From assembly GCA_964483395.1 (NCBI GenBank), contig CAZABT010000119.1:1-8069 (forward strand): 8,069 bases of DNA. Direction: 5' to 3'. The notes below the pieces were generated by a model that saw nothing but the letters and a program-made list of their open reading frames with translations, made no database searches and was not told the origin of the DNA. The DNA is from JAAYYM01 sp964483395. GTDB taxonomy: Bacteria; Bacillota; Clostridia; Lachnospirales; Lachnospiraceae. Shown here in pieces: positions 1 to 6,202 of the stretch. Position 1 is the stretch's first letter, and every line of letters starts with the position of its first letter. The position numbers and the translations under genes are program-made.

Positions 1-596
1 TCAATCTTCTTGAATTTACAGACCGAAATGAATTACCATTTTCAGAAGATATTCCGGCAGAGGTTATAACATTTCTTGATTCGACAGTTAAATCATTACA
101 TTTTGAAAAGAAGGACCAGAAGACTTTAATTCATTTGAAGTTTATTGGGAAAGAAGAGATAGTTCTTAATAGTACAGCACAGCTTAATCATTATTTATCA
201 TCTGGAACAATAAAGGGAATGATTATATTTACCCTTGCAAAAGAAGCATTGCAAACAGGAGGATATTTAATTGTTGATGAGATAGAAAATCATTTTAACA
301 AAGAGATCGCGTTGACACTTCTCAGATTCTTTATGGACAACAAACTAAATAGTAATCGTGGAATACTGATATTCTCTACACATTATCCAGAATTGCTCGA
401 TGAATATGATCGAAATGATAGTATCTTTATTACAAGAAATAGAGCAGGTATTATAGCGGAAAATTTATGTAACATACTGAAACGAAATGACATCAAAAAA
501 AGTGATGCGTATCAGAGTGGATTCTTGGAGGGAACAACACCAATGTATGAGGCTTATATACAGTTAAAGAAAAGCTTTTCTGCAGCACTTAATTAA
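1..596 (+). CDS. AAA/ABC-type ATPase, OLD/AAA_15-like, C-terminal part (5' end outside window)
   Basis: The reading frame is open from base 3 to the TAA at 594-596, so about 197 C-terminal residues are visible. A TTG at 135 is not a credible start because the protein-like frame continues upstream of it. Motifs in order are an ABC/SMC-type signature LSSGT (195-209), a Walker B strand YLIVDEIEN (264-290) with the catalytic Glu after the Asp, and a switch-histidine motif STHYPE (375-392). This order is typical of the C-terminal half of OLD, RloA and AAA_15/AAA_21 ATPases. Walker A must lie upstream and cannot be checked. Family members hydrolyse ATP as dimers and usually act with a partner effector. 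The next gene begins 12 bases later, with its ribosome binding site touching this stop codon, so the two are surely co-transcribed. The ATPase call is firm; a role in phage defence is inference. Confidence 0.85.
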   Translation, partial: NLLEFTDRNELPFSEDIPAEVITFLDSTVKSLHFEKKDQKTLIHLKFIGKEEIVLNSTAQLNHYLSSGTIKGMIIFTLAKEALQTGGYLIVDEIENHFNKEIALTLLRFFMDNKLNSNRGILIFSTHYPELLDEYDRNDSIFITRNRAGIIAENLCNILKRNDIKKSDAYQSGFLEGTTPMYEAYIQLKKSFSAALN

Positions 597-608
597 GGAG
601 GGCTGCAT

Positions 609-1127
609 ATGGAATTAGCAAAATATAAAGCTTGTATATGTGAGGGTTCTGCTGAAGAGGCAATTATTGATATTCTGTTAGAGAATCATTTGTTAATCTT
701 TGAGCGAGAAGAGATGCTTGAAGAAAAAGTGATTCGGTGTCGCGAAGGAAAAAAGTTTGAAGAGAAATATTTAAGAAAAGGATTTGCGGATAAGATATCT
801 ATAATCAGAATACTAGATTCGAGAAGAGAGAATTTTAAGCTTAGCAAGGTATATCAAAATAAAGTAGTTGTGATTAATGCTGTTACAGCTCCGGAGATTG
901 AAATGCTCATTATCTTCAATGAAGGAAGATACAACGAATTCAAAAAGTCTAAGAAGAGCCCAAGCGATTTCTGCAAAAGTGATTTGAAAATGCATGATGT
1001 AAAATCTTATGAATATGTAAAAGACTTTTTTAAGAATCCATCTATACTAATTGATGCAATTCGGGAATATCATAGAATTTCAAAAATTCTGAAGGATGAA
1101 TATACATTATTGGATTTGGTAAAGTAA
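609..1127 (+). CDS. TOPRIM/RloB-like partner protein of the upstream ATPase
   Basis: A 172-residue soluble protein with no signal peptide or membrane segment. The ATG is set by AAGGAGGG at 595-602, six bases upstream. The N-terminus has a hydrophobic strand followed by CEG at residues 11-13 and EE at 16-17, which resembles the first acidic motif of TOPRIM folds. A later strand, ILDSRREN (residues 68-75), sits where TOPRIM proteins carry DxD, but reads D-S-R. TAPEIEMLIIF (93-103) resembles the conserved Glu-containing helix of RloB-like proteins. The C-terminal third is Lys-rich and helical. TOPRIM partners of OLD-type ATPases are often nucleases, and RloB-type proteins accompany RloA-type ATPases. 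I recall similar proteins labelled N-6 DNA methylase in databases, but no methylase catalytic motif (DPPY/NPPY) is visible. The family placement is moderately supported; the activity is unknown. Confidence 0.6.
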   Translation: MELAKYKACICEGSAEEAIIDILLENHLLIFEREEMLEEKVIRCREGKKFEEKYLRKGFADKISIIRILDSRRENFKLSKVYQNKVVVINAVTAPEIEMLIIFNEGRYNEFKKSKKSPSDFCKSDLKMHDVKSYEYVKDFFKNPSILIDAIREYHRISKILKDEYTLLDLVK

Positions 1128-1259
1128 AATCAGGAGAACTGTTTTCTGGGAAGAAAAAGTATTTTGGCTGAGAATTGGATTTTGTGATGCGGATAGATGA
1201 ATATTTTATGGGTATACTATATCAAAAATATTTTCCAAAAAGGAAGGGCACAATAACTT

Positions 1260-1652
1260 ATGAAAAAGTATGGGATTTTGGTAATTGCGATCATCTCAGC
1301 ACTATTGATTGTGGCATGCGGAAAGGAAACGGAAATGAAAGAAAATACCTATGAACATATCTCGCAGGAAGATGCTAAGAACCTGATGGATCATGAAGAA
1401 AATTGTATTGTTGTGGATGTAAGAACAGAAGAGGAATATACAGAATCTCATATTAAAGGAGCAATCTGCATTCCGAACGAAACAATAGATGAATCTGTGA
1501 CGGAAGTGCTTACTGATAAGGAGCAGTTGATTTTGGTATATTGCAGAAGTGGGAATAGAAGTGTACAAGCATCAGAGAAGCTTGCAGAATTGGGTTACAC
1601 CAACATAAAAGAGTTTGGTGGAATTAATACTTGGGAATATGAGACTGAATAA
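1260..1652 (+). CDS. Rhodanese-domain lipoprotein (putative sulfurtransferase)
   Basis: A 130-residue protein. Residues 1-20 form a lipoprotein signal: two Lys, a hydrophobic stretch, then lipobox IVAC with the lipidated Cys at 20, so the mature protein should be anchored outside the membrane. A single rhodanese domain follows (about 33-128). It has the VVDVRTEEEY and SHIKGA motifs and an active-site loop CRSGNRS at residues 95-101, with the nucleophile Cys95 present. Rhodaneses carry sulfur as a persulfide on this Cys; extracytoplasmic ones are linked loosely to thiol or sulfur handling, and the substrate cannot be read here. The start is supported by AGGAAGGG (1241-1248) eleven bases upstream of ATG. 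The gene stands alone: 132 bases separate it from the ATPase unit and 343 bases from the glycosylation operon, and no functional tie to either is visible. Confidence 0.9.
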   Translation: MKKYGILVIAIISALLIVACGKETEMKENTYEHISQEDAKNLMDHEENCIVVDVRTEEEYTESHIKGAICIPNETIDESVTEVLTDKEQLILVYCRSGNRSVQASEKLAELGYTNIKEFGGINTWEYETE

Positions 1653-1708
1653 AATGTAGTACAGGACAAACTCGTATATTTTCACATGTTATATACTCCA
1701 TTTTCCAA

Positions 1709-1737
1709 TTGCATCCTATCGTAATCTATGCTAAAAT
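1709..1737 (+). promoter_or_regulatory. Candidate sigma-A promoter with extended -10
   Basis: TTGCAT (1709-1714), a 17-bp spacer and TAAAAT (1732-1737), with TG one base before the -10 hexamer (extended -10). The -10 is good and the -35 mediocre (TTG matches only). It is the best sigma-A-like match seen upstream of the operon beginning at 1996 and predicts transcription from about 1744. Confidence 0.4.
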
Positions 1738-1777
1738 GAAATCGAGCAAAGAGTATTACATTTCCTAAGAACCATTC

Positions 1778-1795
1778 TACATTGCGTAAAGCAAT
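1778..1795 (+). repeat. 18-bp direct repeat, copy 1
   Basis: TACATTGCGTAAAGCAAT differs from copy 2 at 1963-1980 by one base. Within it, ATTGC and GCAAT form an inverted repeat around GTAAA, so it could be a protein-binding site as well as a repeat. Confidence 0.6.
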
Positions 1796-1862
1796 TCAAA
1801 ACGGGATACTCCGTAAAAATTCCTTGCTTCTGACAACTAAATGACTCATGCAGGGAGTGACT

Positions 1863-1952
1863 TTGGAGACAGGAAATGCGATAATACCGCAGTCCTCTTC
1901 TGTATCCAAAATGATTGAGGAGACGGTATATGACAAGACAAAAAACGTTTGA
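1863..1952 (+). CDS. Possible leader mini-ORF (29 codons)
   Basis: A TTG start preceded at five bases by AGGGAG (1852-1857) opens a 29-residue frame ending at TGA 1950-1952. Its residues are mixed and polar (segments such as NAIIPQSSS and SKMIEETVYD), not low complexity, so it could be a short peptide, a leader peptide or the remnant of a decayed gene. I do not recognise it, and length alone does not exclude chance. Confidence 0.2.
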   Translation: METGNAIIPQSSSVSKMIEETVYDKTKNV

Positions 1953-1962
1953 TTCAGATATT

Positions 1963-1980
1963 TACATTACGTAAAGCAAT
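1963..1980 (+). repeat. 18-bp direct repeat, copy 2, just upstream of the cytidylyltransferase start
   Basis: TACATTACGTAAAGCAAT matches copy 1 at 17 of 18 positions and ends 15 bases before the ATG at 1996. The stretch TTTACATTACGTAA (1961-1974) matches the minus-strand sequence upstream of the FliD-like gene (8012-8025) at 13 of 14 positions. This suggests a shared operator-like element. Confidence 0.55.
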
Positions 1981-1995
1981 CTCAGAAAGTGATCA

Positions 1996-3066
1996 ATGCA
2001 TATGAAAAAACGAGAAATTCTTGCAATCATTCCTGCACGCAGTGGTTCTAAGAGTGTGAAGGATAAAAATATCAGATTAATAGATGGGAAGCCGATGCTT
2101 GCGTATTCAATTGGACATGCGCAGGCATCAAAGTATATTACGAGGACGATTGTCAGTACGGACAGCGAAAGGTATGCAGATATAGCACGGGAATATGGAG
2201 CCGAGGTGCCTTTTATGAGACCGGCAGAGTATGCAACAGATACGGCGCTTGATTATGATGTGTTTTATCATGCGTTGGAGTACCTGGAGGAGCATGAGGA
2301 TTATGTACCGGAGCTTGTGGTACAACTGCGGCCTACATATCCCACCAGAAGGGTGGAGGATATTGACAGGATGCTTGAGCAGATGTTTGCTGATGAGACA
2401 ATTGATTCCATGCGTTGCATTGCTCCGGCAACTGAGATCGCATATAAGATGTGGCGCAGTGCTCCGAATTTTTCAGATGAACCAGGCATAGTCAAACCGC
2501 CTATGGATGAACAAATGATGGAAATGACTCCGATTATGCAGGACATTCCGGAATGCTATAATATGCCGCGTCAGCAGCTTCCACAAATCTATTATCAGAA
2601 TGCCTGTATTGATGTAATTAGAACAAACGTCATTACGATACAGCATTCCATGTCCGGACGAAAAATTGTCGGCTATAAGATGCAGGAGAACTTCGATATT
2701 GATACAGAGGAGGAGTTCAAACGCGCAGAAGAGTATTTGAAGATTACAAATGGAAATAAGAGATTTGTATTTGATATTGATGGAGTCATTGCGGGCTTCC
2801 GATCGGGACTTGATTATGCTTCGGCACCGCCTGTGGAGGAAATGGTACGGATTATCAACAAGCTTTATGACATGGGAAATTATATCGTGCTTTTCACAGC
2901 GCGAGGTTATGTGACAGGGATCGACTGGAGGCCGACCACGGAGGCTCAGATGGAGCGATGGGGACTAAAGTACCATGAATTGATCTTTGGCAAGCCAAAT
3001 GCCGATTATTACATAGATGATAAGATGCTGGATATGAAGTTCCTATATCAATATTTTGGAGAATAA
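1996..3066 (+). CDS. CMP-nonulosonate (sialic-type sugar) cytidylyltransferase fused to a HAD-like domain
   Basis: 356 residues in two domains. Residues about 7-250 are a NeuA/PseF/LegF-type nucleotidyltransferase. They carry IIPARSGSK at 11-19, a conserved KN pair at 24-25, the RPTYPTR substrate-loop motif, and FDIDTEEEF near the domain end. The family couples CTP to a nine-carbon acidic sugar, giving the CMP-sugar used by transferases; whether the sugar is pseudaminic, legionaminic or neuraminic acid cannot be read. Residues about 254-356 are HAD-like: DIDGV (260-264), Thr301 in FTARG, Lys333 and Asp341-Asp342 match the four HAD motifs, so phosphatase activity is plausible. Two in-frame ATGs exist (1996 and 2002). 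Only a weak AGAAAG lies upstream, so the start is uncertain by two codons. It heads a four-gene operon and is followed 42 bases later by the MAF transferase, its likely user. Confidence 0.88.
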   Translation: MHMKKREILAIIPARSGSKSVKDKNIRLIDGKPMLAYSIGHAQASKYITRTIVSTDSERYADIAREYGAEVPFMRPAEYATDTALDYDVFYHALEYLEEHEDYVPELVVQLRPTYPTRRVEDIDRMLEQMFADETIDSMRCIAPATEIAYKMWRSAPNFSDEPGIVKPPMDEQMMEMTPIMQDIPECYNMPRQQLPQIYYQNACIDVIRTNVITIQHSMSGRKIVGYKMQENFDIDTEEEFKRAEEYLKITNGNKRFVFDIDGVIAGFRSGLDYASAPPVEEMVRIINKLYDMGNYIVLFTARGYVTGIDWRPTTEAQMERWGLKYHELIFGKPNADYYIDDKMLDMKFLYQYFGE

Positions 3067-3108
3067 AATGATATTATATTATGTCATGATGCGGATAAAG
3101 GATGACGT

Positions 3109-4905
3109 ATGGAGCCAAGAGCAGAATACAGAAGAAATATTACCCTTATCAATACGATGAATGAAATGATTATATGTTTTCGGCAGCAGAATTATAATCG
3201 TGCCGAGCGTTTATTTCCTGCATGGTCGCAGATGTTTTCGCAGACGATGGAGGTTCTTTTTGCGTCTAAGGATTATTTCAATCAATATGGCAGTTTGGTA
3301 AATGAATTAGATGTAATAGAGACAATGAAAGGAATTTTACAGGCACAGGAGCAGGGGGATTATATTTTGCTTGCGGATCTGCTGGAGCTGCAGCTGCTTC
3401 CTTTTCTCTATTCCGTGCAGGAGGTAATCCGTCAGAGCGAGGGCGGGCCGATTGCAGAGGATTATTTTGAAGCAAACCTCCGGACGATGACGGCAATTGC
3501 AGAGACGACAAGTAAAAATACTGTGGGCACAGAATCCAAGCATATTGAGAGTGCTGAACCAAAGGGCACTGCGAGTATAGAGACGGAGGACATAATCGAA
3601 TTGGCAGATGATCTTCGTACGCTCCGATTTGATTCACTGCACTATATCATTGAGGACACAAATCAGGGATGTCCGACATTGAAATGTGTGACGGAAAACC
3701 AGAGCTGTTATCTGCACAGCAACAATGACCCGGTGGTAGAGGGGCTGCTTTTGGCAAAGGAGTATTATAAGGAAGAACTAGATCATTATACGGTCTATGG
3801 ACTGGGACTTGCTTATCATATTGAAGCGTTACAGCAGCTATGTGATCAGACGAGTCGGATTGATGTCTATGAGAGTGATCTGCAGGTGATTTGTGCTGCA
3901 TTTACCTATCGGAATCTGACACCGTTGCTGCAGGGAGGGGTTCGCATTTACTACGATCCTGATTTGACGAAAATGATGCGGATGCTTCAGAAATATCCGA
4001 ATGGAATCATGCTTCATGCCCCTTCAATCAGAGGCATTCGGCACAGGGCACTTCAAAATAGCATGCATGAGCTGTTCGTACAGGAGAGCAGTGTGCGTAA
4101 TCAGAGTGCTGATATGTTTCGCAATTACAGAAGTAATATACAGCAATGCAAACTGTATGTAGATATACTAAGAGAACGATTTGAGGGAAAATCGGTGTAT
4201 CTGATTGCGGCAGGTCCTTCCTTGGACAAGAATTTGATACAATTAAAGCAAAAGCCTGAAAATGCAATTATCATGGCGGTAGGAACTACCTATCGAAAAC
4301 TGATGCAGCTTGGAATCCGTCCGGATTGTGTGGTGTTTTTGGATGCAGCCGCCAGAATGTATGTACAGGCAACAGGCTATGAGCATGAGAATATTCCGTA
4401 TCTGATGGCATCTACAGCTTGTCGTAAAATAGCAGCGGATTATCATGGACCAAAGTATCTGATCTGCCAAGAAGGTTATCCTGCTGCGGAGAAGTATGCA
4501 CAGGAGCATGGCGGCCAGATATATCAAAGCGGGGGGTCTGTAAGTACAATTGCTATGGATGTGGCATTGCGGCTCGGTGCGGCACGTCTCGTATGTCTTG
4601 GACTGGATCTGGCTTATACGGGAAACAAAATGCATGCGACATGTGCCGGAAAATATGATATGATAGAAACGGATGATCTGCTGCAGGTCAGAGATTGGGA
4701 AGGACATCCGGTTCAGACTTCGGCAGCTTTGGACATGTACCGCAAGTGGGTTGAGAAGCGTGTCGAGACTGCATGGAGGGAAACGCCGGAGGTAGAACTG
4801 ATTAATGCAACTGAGGGTGGTGCATATATTCATGGTATGCAGCATATCGAACTGGCCAAGGTGCTGGGAACAAAATTTAAAAAATCTAATCAAACTATAA
4901 CGTAA
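3109..4905 (+). CDS. MAF-family (DUF115) motility accessory glycosyltransferase
   Basis: 598 residues, cytoplasmic, no membrane segments. The start is well fixed: an in-frame TGA lies at 3103-3105 and AAAGGA (3097-3102) is six bases before the ATG. Residues about 9-107 are a helical domain ending in LLELQLLPFL with Q-x-V after it. A Ser/Thr/Glu-rich linker (about 128-160) follows. The main MAF region includes the DUF115/MptE-like nucleotide-sugar site GKSVYLIAAGPSLD (360-373), GGSVST (475-480), GLDLAYTG and the C-terminal NATEGGA motif (566-572). MAF proteins transfer nonulosonic acids from CMP-sugars to Ser/Thr of flagellin before export, which fits the cytidylyltransferase immediately upstream. 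The helical N-terminal domain resembles the small protein encoded at 6203-6586, suggesting a shared binding role. Family assignment is strong; the exact sugar is inferred. Confidence 0.93.
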   Translation: MEPRAEYRRNITLINTMNEMIICFRQQNYNRAERLFPAWSQMFSQTMEVLFASKDYFNQYGSLVNELDVIETMKGILQAQEQGDYILLADLLELQLLPFLYSVQEVIRQSEGGPIAEDYFEANLRTMTAIAETTSKNTVGTESKHIESAEPKGTASIETEDIIELADDLRTLRFDSLHYIIEDTNQGCPTLKCVTENQSCYLHSNNDPVVEGLLLAKEYYKEELDHYTVYGLGLAYHIEALQQLCDQTSRIDVYESDLQVICAAFTYRNLTPLLQGGVRIYYDPDLTKMMRMLQKYPNGIMLHAPSIRGIRHRALQNSMHELFVQESSVRNQSADMFRNYRSNIQQCKLYVDILRERFEGKSVYLIAAGPSLDKNLIQLKQKPENAIIMAVGTTYRKLMQLGIRPDCVVFLDAAARMYVQATGYEHENIPYLMASTACRKIAADYHGPKYLICQEGYPAAEKYAQEHGGQIYQSGGSVSTIAMDVALRLGAARLVCLGLDLAYTGNKMHATCAGKYDMIETDDLLQVRDWEGHPVQTSAALDMYRKWVEKRVETAWRETPEVELINATEGGAYIHGMQHIELAKVLGTKFKKSNQTIT

Positions 4906-4950
4906 TATAGCAATAAAAAAGAGTGAGATTGTTTTGCTCAATATCGTTTT

Positions 4951-4956
4951 AAGGAG
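4951..4956 (+). promoter_or_regulatory. Ribosome binding site deciding the TTG start of glf
   Basis: AAGGAG lies nine bases before TTG at 4966. No ATG or GTG is better placed, and the FAD-binding strand begins only four codons after this TTG. Confidence 0.8.
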
Positions 4957-4965
4957 AGAAAAAAG

Positions 4966-6105
4966 TTGAAACAATATGATTATTTAATCGTAGGTGCCGG
5001 TTTGTTTGGTTCAATATTTGCGTATGAGGCTAAAAAGGCAGGCAGGAAGTGTCTGGTGATTGACCGCAGAAACCATATTGGCGGTAATGTATACACGGAG
5101 GAAGTGGAAGGAATCAATGTGCATAGGTATGGGGCACATATTTTTCATACAAGCAATCAAGAGGTGTGGAATTATATGAATTCTTTTGTGGAATTCAACC
5201 GTTATACCAATTCACCGGTTGCGAGATATCGGGATGAATTATACAATCTTCCTTTTAATATGAATACTTTTCATGCATTGTGGGGTGTGAAGACACCTGA
5301 CGAAGCAAGAGCCAAAATACAGGAGCAGATGCAGGAAGCATTGGAGCAGGCTATGAAACATGCGGATGCTGACGGAAAGCTGCCGGAGCCTCAAAATTTG
5401 GAGGAGCAGGCGCTTCGCCTGATCGGTTGTGATGTCTACGAGAAGCTGGTCAAGGGATATACTGAGAAGCAGTGGGGCAAGCGCGCAACAGAGCTTCCGG
5501 CTTTTATTATCAAACGTTTGCCGGTTCGTTTTACGTATGATAATAATTATTTTAATGACAAATATCAGGGGATTCCAGAAGGCGGATATACAAGGATTAT
5601 TGAAAAAATGCTGGAAGGCATTGAGGTGCATCTTGGCAGCGATTTTTTTGCAAGACGTTCGGAATACGAGCAGTCTGCGGAGAAAATTGTATTTACCGGC
5701 ATGCTGGATGAATTTTATGAGTATCGTTTTGGTGAACTGGAGTACCGTAGTCTGCGTTTTGAAAATGAAACGCTGGAACTTGAAAATTATCAGGGCAATG
5801 CAGTTGTCAATTATACGGAATATGAGGTGCCATATACAAGAATCATTGAGCACAAGCATTTTGAATTCGGTACGCAGCCTAAAACAGTCATAACCAAAGA
5901 GTATCCTGCAACGTGGAAAAGGGGCGATGAGCCTTATTACCCGATGAACGATGAGAAAAACAATACGTTGTTTGCAAAGTATCGTGAACTGGCGGATGCG
6001 GAGGACAATGTGATTTTTGGCGGCAGGCTTGGAGAATTTAAGTATTATGATATGCATCAGGTGGTGGCGAGGGCGCTTGAGACTGTGCGTGCAGAATTAC
6101 TATAA
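4966..6105 (+). CDS. glf: UDP-galactopyranose mutase
   Basis: 379 residues, the usual length for bacterial Glf. This flavoenzyme interconverts UDP-galactopyranose and UDP-galactofuranose in the cytoplasm, supplying galactofuranose for surface glycans. The N-terminus has a Rossmann FAD-binding motif (IVGAGLFGSIFAYEA, slightly varied from GxGxxG) followed by the NHIGGN motif. YGAHIFHTS, NSPVARYRDELYNLPFN, KGYTEKQWGKRATELP and IPEGGYTRIIEKML follow in the family order. The C-terminal GGRLGEFKYYDMHQVVARALE closes the FAD site. It starts with TTG, fixed by the ribosome binding site at 4951-4956. It sits 60 bases after the MAF gene and 97 bases before the small helical protein, so it belongs to the same operon. 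This suggests, without proving, that galactofuranose enters the glycan made here. Confidence 0.96.
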   Translation: MKQYDYLIVGAGLFGSIFAYEAKKAGRKCLVIDRRNHIGGNVYTEEVEGINVHRYGAHIFHTSNQEVWNYMNSFVEFNRYTNSPVARYRDELYNLPFNMNTFHALWGVKTPDEARAKIQEQMQEALEQAMKHADADGKLPEPQNLEEQALRLIGCDVYEKLVKGYTEKQWGKRATELPAFIIKRLPVRFTYDNNYFNDKYQGIPEGGYTRIIEKMLEGIEVHLGSDFFARRSEYEQSAEKIVFTGMLDEFYEYRFGELEYRSLRFENETLELENYQGNAVVNYTEYEVPYTRIIEHKHFEFGTQPKTVITKEYPATWKRGDEPYYPMNDEKNNTLFAKYRELADAEDNVIFGGRLGEFKYYDMHQVVARALETVRAELL

Positions 6106-6185
6106 AGTTTTTCCTGCAATTTACCGATGTATATTAATAAGTAGAAAAGCATCACGCAGATTTATTGACAGACATACAATATTTC

Positions 6186-6195
6186 AGAGGGGGAG
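6186..6195 (+). promoter_or_regulatory. Ribosome binding site deciding the TTG start at 6203
   Basis: AGAGGGGGAG lies seven bases before TTG 6203. The next in-frame ATG (6218) is 22 bases away, too far, and frame upstream of 6203 overlaps the glf end and is not protein-like. Confidence 0.7.
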
Positions 6196-6202
6196 CAATC
6201 AA

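Larger units (their letters stand above)
1653..1995. other. 343-bp intergenic region, probable long leader of the glycosylation operon
   Basis: No full-length gene is visible on either strand. The region holds a candidate promoter (1709-1737), two near-identical 18-bp direct repeats (1778-1795 and 1963-1980) and a possible mini-ORF at 1863-1952. The mini-ORF has a TTG start, an AGGGAG five bases upstream, and 29 codons ending in TGA. No strong terminator hairpin follows the rhodanese gene. If the promoter is real, the mRNA leader would be about 250 nt. No riboswitch class was recognised. Confidence 0.5.

Noticed and set aside
609..1127. Annotation of the ATPase partner as an N-6 DNA methylase
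   Set aside because: No S-adenosylmethionine-binding or DPPY/NPPY motif is visible, and the protein is too short for a typical methylase.
1778..1980. The paired 18-bp repeats as CRISPR repeats or insertion-sequence ends
   Set aside because: Only two copies, in direct orientation, with no regular spacers, no transposase and no target duplication.
3068..3160. A 30-codon frame between the cytidylyltransferase and the MAF gene
   Set aside because: It overlaps the MAF start, lacks its own ribosome binding site, and shows no protein-like character.
4243..4974. A 243-codon open frame on the minus strand
   Set aside because: It lies antisense to the MAF gene, has Cys/Ile/His-rich shadow composition and no recognisable motif; the plus-strand protein explains the sequence.
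5239..6057. A 272-codon open frame on the minus strand within glf
   Set aside because: Fully antisense to conserved UDP-galactopyranose mutase, with shadow-like residue content and no motif.
6165..6180. A consensus TTGACA upstream of the small helical protein, suggesting a private promoter
   Set aside because: The TACAAT that follows is only four bases away and no -10 occurs at 16-18 bases, so it does not form a normal promoter.
6017..6202. A longer reading of the small helical protein starting within glf
   Set aside because: It overlaps 89 bases of the well-conserved glf end, the extra residues are not protein-like, and a good ribosome binding site directly precedes the TTG at 6203.
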